The translations under genes and the position numbers were made by a program. The notes under the pieces were generated by a model, which searched no databases, was not told the DNA's origin, and saw nothing but the letters and a program-made list of their open reading frames with translations. From assembly GCF_024539815.1 (NCBI RefSeq), contig NZ_JAHHIU010000153.1:1-33366 (forward strand): a DNA stretch of 33,366 bases. Direction: 5' to 3'. Source of the DNA: Streptomyces hayashii (GTDB lineage Bacteria; Actinomycetota; Actinomycetes; Streptomycetales; Streptomycetaceae). Below are positions 5,900 to 12,922 of the stretch, in pieces. Each line of letters opens with the position of its first letter. The stretch's first letter is position 1.

Positions 5900-8548
5900 G
5901 TGAGCGAGATACCAGCGAAGGCCACGGAGTCCGAGGACCCGTCGGGCGGCGCGAGGGCGGAGGCCGCGGGTGCGCTCGCCGCCGACGCCGTGCGCGGCGT
6001 CGCGGACGGGGAGGGCGAAGCGGCGACGCCCGGTGACGCCATGTGGCAGAGCAGCCCGCCCGGCTCGATCTACGACTACATCAAGGTCGCCTCGTTCTCC
6101 ATCGGTCCCGACGGCCTCGTGGACCAGTGGAGTCTGCGCGCCGAGCAGATCTTCGGCATCTCCGCCGAGCGGGCCGTCGGCATGGACCCCATCGACGCGT
6201 TCATAGATCCCGACCTGCGCGAACGCGGTCAGCGCAAGATGGCCGAGATCCTCGACGGGCGGGAGTGGACCGGTGTGGTCCCCTTTCGGATGCCCGATGC
6301 GGTGCCCGGCGGCGGGCGGGGCGAGAAGGGTCTCGCCGAGGTCTACGTCATGCCGACGCGCACTCCGGACGGCGAGAAGGCCGCCGTGTGCATCGTCGTC
6401 GACGTCCGCACGCTCCGCAGCATCGAGACCGACCTCGCCGCCTCGCAGGCGATTTTCGGTCAATCCCCGTTCGGCTTCCTGCTGATCGACCCCGACCTGC
6501 GGGTCCGCCGCGCCAACCAGCGGTTCGCCTCCATCTTCGGCGGCACCCCCGACGAACACCACGGCAAGGGCGTCCACGACTACCTGCCCCGGCCCGAGGC
6601 CGAGCGGGTCAGCGCCACCCTGCGCCGGGTCCTGGAGACCGGCGACTCCATCACGGACATGCACGTCACCGGGTTCGTCCCGGGCTCCGACGAACGCCGG
6701 CACTGGTCGATCAACCTCTACCGGGTGCACAGCGGCAGCGGCCGCCCCATCGGCATCGCCTGGCTCGGCACCGACATCACCGCCCGACGCGCCGCCGCCC
6801 GCGAGGCCGCCGCCGCACGGCGCAATCTCGCCCTCCTCAACGAGGCGGGAGCCCGCATAGGGAACTCCCTCGACCTGGAGACGACCGCGCGCGAGCTCCT
6901 CGACGTGGTCGTGCCCGGCTTCTGCGACCTGGCCACCGTGGACCTCTACCAAGGGCTCCTGGCCGGCGACGAGACACCGCCCGGCCTCGCCGACGGCAGC
7001 GCGGAACTGCGTCGGGTCGCTTTCTCCTCCGCCGTCTCCGACGCCCCCTTCCCCGGCGCGGGCGCGCCCGTCGCGGTCGGCGCGGTCCACCACTTCCCGT
7101 TCAACTCGCCCTGCGCGGACGCCCTGCGCACCGCCCGCCCGCAGAGCATCCCCGGCGAGGAGGGCGGCCTCGTGCAGTCCACCCTCGCGGTCCCGATGGT
7201 CGCCCACGACACCGTCGTCGGCCTCGCGCAGTTCTCGCGGACCAAGGGCAGCGAGCCGTTCGGCGACCGGGACCGCGATCTGGCCGTGGAGCTCGCGGCG
7301 CGGGCGGCGGTCTGCATCGACAACGCCCGTCTGTACCGGCGCGAGCACGAACGGGCGTTGATACTGCAACGGTCGCTGCTGCCGCCCGGCGACCCGGTGG
7401 CGTCGGGCCTGGACATCGCCTGCCGCTACCTTCCCGGCAACGTCTCGATGGGCCGGCCCAGCGAGGTCGGCGGCGACTGGTTCGACGTCATCGAACTGCC
7501 CGGCCACCGCACGGCGCTGGTGGTGGGCGACGTGATGGGCCGCGGTCTGCGCGCCGCGGTCGCGATGGGCGAACTGCGCACGGCCGTCCGCACGCTGGCC
7601 CTGCTCGACCTCGAACCGGCCGAGGTGCTCTCCGCGCTGGACGAGATCGCGCGCGGGCTCGGCACCCCCGGCGGGGTCCAGCAGGCCACCCGGGCCGCCC
7701 GCCGGCCACGCGAGGCAGACCTTTCCGAGGTGTACCTGGCGACCTGCGTGTACGCGGTCTACGACTCGGTGACCCGGCGCTGTACCTTCGCCAACGCGGG
7801 CCATCTGCCCCCGGTCCTCGTCGAACCCGGCGAACCGGCCCTGATGCTCGACGTGCCGCCGGGCATGCCGCTCGGCGTGGGCGGCGAACCCTTCGAGGAG
7901 GTGGAGGTCGACCTCCCCGAGGGCGCGCTGCTGGCGCTCTACACGGACGGCCTGGTCGAATCCCGTGACCACCCCCTGGACGAGGGTCTCAACGCGTTCG
8001 TCGGAGCGCTCACGGACCCCACGAGGCCGCTGGAGGACGTCTGCGACCACGTCCTCAACACCCTCGACTCGCACCACGGCGAGGACGACATCGCGCTGCT
8101 GATGGCGCGGGTGCAGGGTCTGCCCGCCGACTCGGTCGGCGACTGGACGCTGCCGCGCGAGCCGCGCAGCGTGGGCCGGGCGCGGGAGTACGCGCGGGCG
8201 CAGTTGCTGTCCTGGGATCTGGAGCCCCTCGTGGACACGACGGAACTGCTGGTCAGCGAGCTGGTCACGAACGCCCTGCGATACGGCGAGGGGGAGATCA
8301 GACTCCGGCTGCTGCTGGACCGCACCCTGGTGTGCGAGGTCTGGGACGCGGGCCTCGTCCAGCCGCGCCGCCGTCGCGCCCGGGACACCGACGAGGGCGG
8401 CCGGGGCCTGCAACTGGTGGGGCTGCTCTCGGCGGCCTGGGGCTCGCGCCGTACTCCGCGCGGCAAGACGGTGTGGTTCGAACTGCCCCTGCCCGACGGC
8501 GAGACGACCCTGACGGACCCGGCGGAAGCCCTGCTGAGCCTGTTCTGA
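5900..8548 (+). CDS. PAS-PAS-GAF-SpoIIE phosphatase with C-terminal HATPase domain
   Basis: An 882-aa cytosolic sensor-effector. A disordered N-terminus (1-53) precedes PAS 1 (about 55-165), PAS 2 (about 181-300, ending AWLGTDITARR), a short coiled segment, GAF (about 312-480), and a SpoIIE/PP2C phosphatase (about 485-738). A GHKL ATPase domain fills about 752-870. Metal-binding acidic residues of the phosphatase are visible at D526/D529 (GGDWFD), D544 (VVGDVMGRG), D683 (YTDGLVE) and D729/D730 (EDDIALL). The ATPase keeps its N box (LLVSELVTNALRYG) and GGRGLQLVG. The family usually dephosphorylates an anti-anti-sigma factor in response to a ligand, redox or light cue. The fused RsbW-like domain would do the opposite reaction, so one chain may hold both switch activities. 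The GTG start has GGAGGGG nine bases upstream; upstream in-frame codons lie in the repeat and the preceding gene. A weak -10 candidate GATACT is at 5835-5840. The signals sensed are unknown. Confidence 0.93.
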   Translation: MSEIPAKATESEDPSGGARAEAAGALAADAVRGVADGEGEAATPGDAMWQSSPPGSIYDYIKVASFSIGPDGLVDQWSLRAEQIFGISAERAVGMDPIDAFIDPDLRERGQRKMAEILDGREWTGVVPFRMPDAVPGGGRGEKGLAEVYVMPTRTPDGEKAAVCIVVDVRTLRSIETDLAASQAIFGQSPFGFLLIDPDLRVRRANQRFASIFGGTPDEHHGKGVHDYLPRPEAERVSATLRRVLETGDSITDMHVTGFVPGSDERRHWSINLYRVHSGSGRPIGIAWLGTDITARRAAAREAAAARRNLALLNEAGARIGNSLDLETTARELLDVVVPGFCDLATVDLYQGLLAGDETPPGLADGSAELRRVAFSSAVSDAPFPGAGAPVAVGAVHHFPFNSPCADALRTARPQSIPGEEGGLVQSTLAVPMVAHDTVVGLAQFSRTKGSEPFGDRDRDLAVELAARAAVCIDNARLYRREHERALILQRSLLPPGDPVASGLDIACRYLPGNVSMGRPSEVGGDWFDVIELPGHRTALVVGDVMGRGLRAAVAMGELRTAVRTLALLDLEPAEVLSALDEIARGLGTPGGVQQATRAARRPREADLSEVYLATCVYAVYDSVTRRCTFANAGHLPPVLVEPGEPALMLDVPPGMPLGVGGEPFEEVEVDLPEGALLALYTDGLVESRDHPLDEGLNAFVGALTDPTRPLEDVCDHVLNTLDSHHGEDDIALLMARVQGLPADSVGDWTLPREPRSVGRAREYARAQLLSWDLEPLVDTTELLVSELVTNALRYGEGEIRLRLLLDRTLVCEVWDAGLVQPRRRRARDTDEGGRGLQLVGLLSAAWGSRRTPRGKTVWFELPLPDGETTLTDPAEALLSLF

Positions 8549-8576
8549 CACGCGCTCACCTGCTGGCGGCGGGCCC

Positions 8577-8590
8577 TCACCTGCCGGTGA
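8577..8590. terminator. Small hairpin between convergent genes
   Basis: TCACC-TGCC-GGTGA lies in the 49-bp gap between the phosphatase stop (8548) and the stop of the minus-strand gene (8598), within a short repeated stretch with ggccctcacc twice. It is a weak bidirectional terminator candidate with a 5-bp stem and no T-run. Confidence 0.3.
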
Positions 8591-8597
8591 CGGGCCC

Positions 8598-10352
8598 TCA
8601 CCCGCCCGTGACGGGAGCGGCCGGTCCGGCGAAGCCCGCGGGCGTCCCGCCGTCGGGATCCTCGGCCGGGACCACACCGCCGAGGACGGCCCCGCCGACG
8701 CCCGCCGTGTGGTCCGGCCCCGCGTAGGGGTTCCCGTGCGCCCGGACGTCGAGTTCGGCCAGCTCCCGCGCCTCCAGGGCGAGGGCGTCGGCGGACACGC
8801 GGTCCGCGGGGTCCCCGGCCGCGAGGAGTCGCTGCGCCTCCGCCAGCCGGGTGCGGGCGGTCGCGCCCACCGCGCCCCGGTGCGTCTCGACGAAGTCGGC
8901 CGCGGCGGCGGTGGCGGTCCGGGCGGCGATCAGGGCTGCGGTGTGCAGCGTCCCGTCGGCCGACGACGCGATCGACGCGATGGCCCGCACGATCCGCCGC
9001 AACACCCCGACCGGATCCCAGCCCGCTTCACGCACCTCCTGCCCGGCGGTGTCCTGCCCGGCGGCGTCCTGCCCGACGGTGTCCTGCCTGTCGGAGCCCG
9101 GCGCGCCCGAGCCCGGCAGTTGGCGTCGGATCGAGGCGAGCACGGTGTCGGCCTGCACCAGCCGGGCGTGCAGCTCCCCCGGTGAGGCGTCGGGCGGCGC
9201 GACGATCACCTGCGGCCTCGTCCCCGTACCGGCGTCCGTCGTCGCCTCTTCCCCGCCTCCTTCCGGATTCCCTCCCCCGTGCGCTTCCCCGGCCCGAGCC
9301 CGGGCCAGCTCCGCCTCCGCTGCCGCGAGGGCGACCGGCGCCGTCTGCTCGGCGGTGCGCAGCTCGGCGGCCAGCTGGTCGACGCCCTCCAGGAGGACGC
9401 GGGCCTGCGCTATGGCCCCCTCGGCGGCGAGCAGTTGCCGGGCCGCCTGCTCCGGCTGACCCGAATCGGCCGACTGGCGGGCCTCGTTCAGCCGGACGGT
9501 GGCGAACAGAAGCCGGTCCTTGGCCTGTTCCACGCTCCCCACCACGCCGGTGGTGGCGGTGGGCGCGTACCGGGCCCGCAACTCGGCGAGAACGGCTTCC
9601 GCGGCCCCCACGCGCCCGGTCAGCTCCCGGAACCGGCCCTCGGCGACCACCAGGGCCTCGCCCGACGCCCGGCCCGGCTCCCGCAGCCCCTCGAACGCCG
9701 CGGACGCCGCGTCCAGGAGTCCCTGCGCCTCCTCGCACCGGCCGACGATCCCGGCGAGCGCGTGTCCCCGGGCGGACTCCTCCTTCGGCACCCCCTCGTC
9801 GTACCGCTGCCGCATCCGGAACGCGGCGGCCAGTTCGGCCGCGGCCTCCTCGACGGTCCGGCGGAAGCCCGCGGTGTCCTGTGCCGCGGACAGTTCCTCG
9901 GCGAAGCCGAGTTCGCAACGGGCCGCCCGGACCCGGTCGTCGGCCGCGACCAGTGCCGCACAGGCCTGTTCGTCGAGGGCGGCGGGCTGCGGCGGCGACT
10001 GCGGAGACGGAGGGCCGCTCGCCCCGCCGGGGGTCGTCCGGTCGCGGGTGCGCCTGACCCGGCGTATGTACGCGTACCCGGCCGCCGCGCCGGCCGCGCC
10101 GACGGCCACCAGCGGCAGCACCAGATCGACGGTGGACCTCCCGCCGTCCTCGGCGGTGACGGCGACGGCGGTCGTGCTCGCGGCGGGCTCGGGCTCCTTG
10201 ATCGCAACCGGAACGTCCGCACCGGACGTCATCCCTGGCAACACCAGCCACACGACCCCGACCGCACCGCCCAGCACGGTCTGGGCCACCCGTACGGACA
10301 GGGGCGAGCGGGTTCGCCGGGGCCGGCCTCGACGAGGCTGCGAAGGGGTCAC
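8598..10352 (-). CDS. Two-helix membrane protein with long helical domain, related to TPM-family C-terminal region
   Basis: A protein of about 584 aa. Residues 1-20 are basic, helix 1 spans about 21-39 (VAQTVLGGAVGVVWLVL) and helix 2 about 75-95 (VDLVLPLVAVGAAGAAAGYAYI, followed by Arg). From 124 to the end the protein is almost wholly Ala/Glu/Arg-rich helix (for example ELGFAEELSAAQDTAGF and AAFRMRQRYDEGVPKE), broken by a Gly/Glu/Thr linker. The helical part resembles the region that follows the TPM (TLP18.3/Psb32/MOLO-1) domain in streptomycete membrane proteins. Here only 35 residues separate the two hydrophobic segments, so the TPM domain itself is missing. GTG at 10352 is preferred because TACGCT ends seven bases upstream, suggesting a leaderless mRNA. 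Residues encoded further upstream are Arg-rich and not protein-like. Function unknown. It is divergent from the GH18-like gene, 92 bp apart. Confidence 0.8.
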   Translation of the reverse strand: MTPSQPRRGRPRRTRSPLSVRVAQTVLGGAVGVVWLVLPGMTSGADVPVAIKEPEPAASTTAVAVTAEDGGRSTVDLVLPLVAVGAAGAAAGYAYIRRVRRTRDRTTPGGASGPPSPQSPPQPAALDEQACAALVAADDRVRAARCELGFAEELSAAQDTAGFRRTVEEAAAELAAAFRMRQRYDEGVPKEESARGHALAGIVGRCEEAQGLLDAASAAFEGLREPGRASGEALVVAEGRFRELTGRVGAAEAVLAELRARYAPTATTGVVGSVEQAKDRLLFATVRLNEARQSADSGQPEQAARQLLAAEGAIAQARVLLEGVDQLAAELRTAEQTAPVALAAAEAELARARAGEAHGGGNPEGGGEEATTDAGTGTRPQVIVAPPDASPGELHARLVQADTVLASIRRQLPGSGAPGSDRQDTVGQDAAGQDTAGQEVREAGWDPVGVLRRIVRAIASIASSADGTLHTAALIAARTATAAAADFVETHRGAVGATARTRLAEAQRLLAAGDPADRVSADALALEARELAELDVRAHGNPYAGPDHTAGVGGAVLGGVVPAEDPDGGTPAGFAGPAAPVTGG

Positions 10353-10444
10353 ATTTGTGAGCGTATGGCCGCGAATGCGGGCACGCGAGCGGGATGCACC
10401 CGACTCGGGGGCCGTGGGGCGGAACGACACGGGAGGGGGCCCCG

Positions 10445-11776
10445 ATGGAACGATCACCGGGACGGACGACCGCACAGAACGAGACCGGGACCGGGACGGA
10501 GGGCCAAACCGGGACCGGGGGCGAGACCGGCGAGACCGCTGCCGTGCATGACGTCGAGGCCTCGACCGAGGCGCAGGACGGGCGGGAAGCACGCGTCGCC
10601 GACGGGAGTTCGGGCGACCACGAGGACGAGCGCGCGGGCGACCACGAGGACGAGCGCGCGGACGAGCGCGGGGCCGGAGACGGAGTCGCGGCCGACGCCG
10701 GGGACGGCGACGGGACCGCGGCCGGGGACGGCGGCGGGAGCGGTGGCGGCGAGGGGACCCCGCGGAGGAAGCGGTGGCGGAGGTGGGTGCGCCGGGGAGC
10801 GTGGGCCGTCGCGCTGCTCGTCCTCGTTCCGGTGCTGGTCGCGGAGGCGGCGCTGCGCGTGAACTACGTGGGCGATCCGGCCGAGGGCGCGCGCACCCGC
10901 GGCAAGGACGCGCTCTGGCTGGGGCACGCCTGGGTCGACGGCCGCAAGACCGACGCCGACGTCAGAGCTCTGGCCGCCCGTCTGCGGGAGACCGGCATCC
11001 GGGACCTCTACGTGCACGCCGGTCCGCTGGAGCACGACGGCACGCTGCCCGCGTCCGCCTACTCCCGTGCGCGCTGGTTCATAGCCGCCGTGCACCGGGA
11101 GGCGCCGAAGCTCCGCGTGCAGGCCTGGCTGGGCGACGTGCTCGCCAGCGAGAGCCCGGACGGCATGCGTCTGGAACGTGCGGCGACCCGTGCCGCCGTC
11201 GTGAGATCGGCCCGGGAGGTCCTCGCGGCCGGCTTCGAGGGCACGCACTTCGACCTCGAACCCCTCCACTCGGGCGACGGCGACTACCTCGCCCTCCTCG
11301 ACGCCCTGCGCGCCGTCACCCGCGCCCGGCACGCCCAGCTCTCCGTCGCCGCCCACCAGATCGACCCGGTCCCCGGCTTCCACTCGTTCTGGGGCACGAC
11401 CACCGGGCACCCCAAGTGGTGGTCGCAGAGCTTCTTCGGCGAGGTCGCCCGCCGCGTCGACCAGATCGCCGTCATGTCGTACGACACCATGCAGCCGTTG
11501 CAGAGCACCTACGGCGGCTATGTCGCCCAGCAGACCTCGCTCGCCCTGGAGGTGACCCCGGCCTCCACCGACCTGTTGATGGGGCTGCCCTTCTACCGCG
11601 AGAACCGCTTCGGCCACTGGGCGCACGCGGAGACCGTCGCCGCCGCGGTGCGGGGCGTCCGGCTGGGGCTGTCCCGGACCGACGCCGACCGCGCGAACTT
11701 CGGCGTCGCGGCGTACGTGGACTTCGCCGCGACGGAGACCGACTGGCGTTCGTACCAGCAGGGTTGGGTCCGGTAG
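10445..11776 (+). CDS. Membrane-anchored protein with GH18-like (TIM-barrel) extracytoplasmic domain
   Basis: A 443-aa protein. Residues 1-110 are a disordered Gly/Asp/Glu/Thr-rich cytosolic tail with an acidic duplication (DHEDERAG, twice). A basic stretch (RRKRWRRWVRR) and one membrane helix (about 118-138) follow, giving an N-in topology. The outer domain (about 150-443) looks like a glycoside hydrolase family 18-type barrel. HFDLEPL puts D270 and E272 where GH18 enzymes have DxxDxDxE, and AVMSYDT (342-348) matches the strand-6 M-x-Y-D motif. YVDFAATETDW closes the barrel. Only the last D and the catalytic E of the GH18 signature are present, so it may bind or cleave a GlcNAc-type polymer, or be inactive. 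The ATG start has GGAGGG seven bases upstream. The call is from motifs seen by eye; a radically different family is possible. Confidence 0.72.
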   Translation: MERSPGRTTAQNETGTGTEGQTGTGGETGETAAVHDVEASTEAQDGREARVADGSSGDHEDERAGDHEDERADERGAGDGVAADAGDGDGTAAGDGGGSGGGEGTPRRKRWRRWVRRGAWAVALLVLVPVLVAEAALRVNYVGDPAEGARTRGKDALWLGHAWVDGRKTDADVRALAARLRETGIRDLYVHAGPLEHDGTLPASAYSRARWFIAAVHREAPKLRVQAWLGDVLASESPDGMRLERAATRAAVVRSAREVLAAGFEGTHFDLEPLHSGDGDYLALLDALRAVTRARHAQLSVAAHQIDPVPGFHSFWGTTTGHPKWWSQSFFGEVARRVDQIAVMSYDTMQPLQSTYGGYVAQQTSLALEVTPASTDLLMGLPFYRENRFGHWAHAETVAAAVRGVRLGLSRTDADRANFGVAAYVDFAATETDWRSYQQGWVR

Positions 11777-11791
11777 GCGGACGGTCTTTTT
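11768..11791 (+). terminator. Short hairpin with T-run at the end of the GH18-like gene
   Basis: GTCCG (11768-11772) and CGGAC (11778-11782) flank a five-base loop containing the stop codon TAG, and GGTCTTTTT follows (11783-11791). A T-run of five is unusual in this GC-rich DNA, which favours an intrinsic terminator despite the short stem. Confidence 0.45.
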
Positions 11792-11838
11792 GCACGTCGG
11801 CCTCTTGTCGGCGGCGAGAACACGGGGATCATGAGGGC

Positions 11839-12171
11839 ATGTACTGGGCACTGGTGGGCACGGGCGTCGTCTGCGTGACGATCATGGGGGTGCTGGGCGT
11901 CGCGGCCGTCGCCCGGGAGTGGGTGCCGCCGCTCGGCCGCAGGCGGGTGCTGCGGCCGAGACTGTGGGGGACCGGCGCCGTGATGAGCGCCGTGGGCCTG
12001 GGCACGTTCATGTTCCTGGGCCCGCTGGACCCCGACCGGTCGGCGGTGAACTTCTTCCTCCCGCTCGCCGGGATGGCCGTCAACTTCGCCGGGCTCGGCC
12101 TCCAGACGTACGCCCGGCGCCCCGGCCGAACCCCCCGGCTGCCCCCGGCGTCTACGACGGCCGCCTCCTGA
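11839..12171 (+). CDS. Small three-helix membrane protein
   Basis: A 110-aa hydrophobic protein of unknown function. Membrane segments are at about 4-24 (ALVGTGVVCVTIMGVLGVAAV), 42-60 (LWGTGAVMSAVGLGTFMFL) and 69-90 (VNFFLPLAGMAVNFAGLGL), separated by a basic loop (GRRRVLRPRL). A Pro/Arg/Thr tail ends the chain. The start ATG at 11839 follows a weak GAGG six bases earlier. Its last 20 bases overlap the 3' end of sdhB on the other strand (12152-12171), so the two transcripts converge. No conserved motif was recognised. Confidence 0.72.
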   Translation: MYWALVGTGVVCVTIMGVLGVAAVAREWVPPLGRRRVLRPRLWGTGAVMSAVGLGTFMFLGPLDPDRSAVNFFLPLAGMAVNFAGLGLQTYARRPGRTPRLPPASTTAAS

Positions 12172-12922
12172 TCTTCGAGCCCAGCCACACCAGCGGGTCG
12201 TACTTGCGGTCGACCGCGCGCTCCTTCAGGGGGATCAGCGCGTTGTCCGTGATCTTGATGCCCTCGGGGCAGACCTCGGTGCAGCACTTGGTGATGTTGC
12301 AGTAGCCGAGACCGTGCTCGTCCTGGGCCGTGCGTTTGCGGTCCAGACCGCTCTCCTCGGCCGCGTCCAGCGGGTGCATGTCCAGCTCGGCGACCCGCAT
12401 GAGGAAGCGCGGGCCCGCGAAGGCCGTCTTGTTCTCCTCGTGGTCGCGCACGACATGGCAGGTGTCCTGGCACAGGAAGCACTCGATGCACTTGCGGAAC
12501 TCCTGCGACCGGTCCACGTCCTGCTGGAACATCCGGTACTCGCCCGGCCCCACCCCTTCGGGCGCCACGAACGCCGGGACCTCCCGCGCCTTCTGGTAGT
12601 TGAAGCCCACGTCCGTGACCAGATCGCGGATCACGGGGAAGGCGCGCAGGGGAGTGACGGTGATCGTCTCCGCGCGGTCGAAGACGGACATGCGGGTCAT
12701 GCACATCAGCCGGGGCCGCCCGTTGACCTCCGCAGAACAGGAACCGCACTTGCCCGCCTTGCAGTTCCAGCGGACGGCGAGATCGGGCGCCTGGGTGGAC
12801 TGGAGACGGTGGACGATGTCCAGGACCACCTCGCCGTCGTTGACCTCGATCGTGAAGTCCTCCAGGCCCCCGCCGCGCACATCGCCCCGCCACACCCTGA
12901 AGTGGGCGTCGTAGCTGCTCAT
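12152..12922 (-). CDS. sdhB: Succinate dehydrogenase/fumarate reductase iron-sulfur subunit
   Basis: A 256-aa electron-transfer subunit of complex II. The N-terminal ferredoxin domain carries the 2Fe-2S ligands C54, C59, C62 and C74 (CKAGKCGSC...C). The C-terminal domain has a 4Fe-4S motif (C145, C148, C151, with C155 near) and a 3Fe-4S motif (C208, C214, C218, CNITKCCTEVCPEGI). All expected ligands are present. It passes electrons from the flavin subunit to the membrane anchor. It is the last gene of a four-gene operon, and its ATG overlaps the sdhA stop by four bases (ATGA), implying translational coupling. The second cluster motif CIECFLCQDTC is typical of the Sdh1 type of mycobacteria and streptomycetes rather than proteobacterial SdhB. 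Confidence 0.95.
   Translation of the reverse strand: MSSYDAHFRVWRGDVRGGGLEDFTIEVNDGEVVLDIVHRLQSTQAPDLAVRWNCKAGKCGSCSAEVNGRPRLMCMTRMSVFDRAETITVTPLRAFPVIRDLVTDVGFNYQKAREVPAFVAPEGVGPGEYRMFQQDVDRSQEFRKCIECFLCQDTCHVVRDHEENKTAFAGPRFLMRVAELDMHPLDAAEESGLDRKRTAQDEHGLGYCNITKCCTEVCPEGIKITDNALIPLKERAVDRKYDPLVWLGSKIRRRPS

Noticed and set aside
5741..8677. Minus-strand open frame of 978 codons opposite the phosphatase gene
   Set aside because: It mirrors the plus-strand gene, whose domains are clear. It is Arg/Gly/Val/His-rich with no recognisable fold. Long antisense frames are normal in very GC-rich coding DNA.
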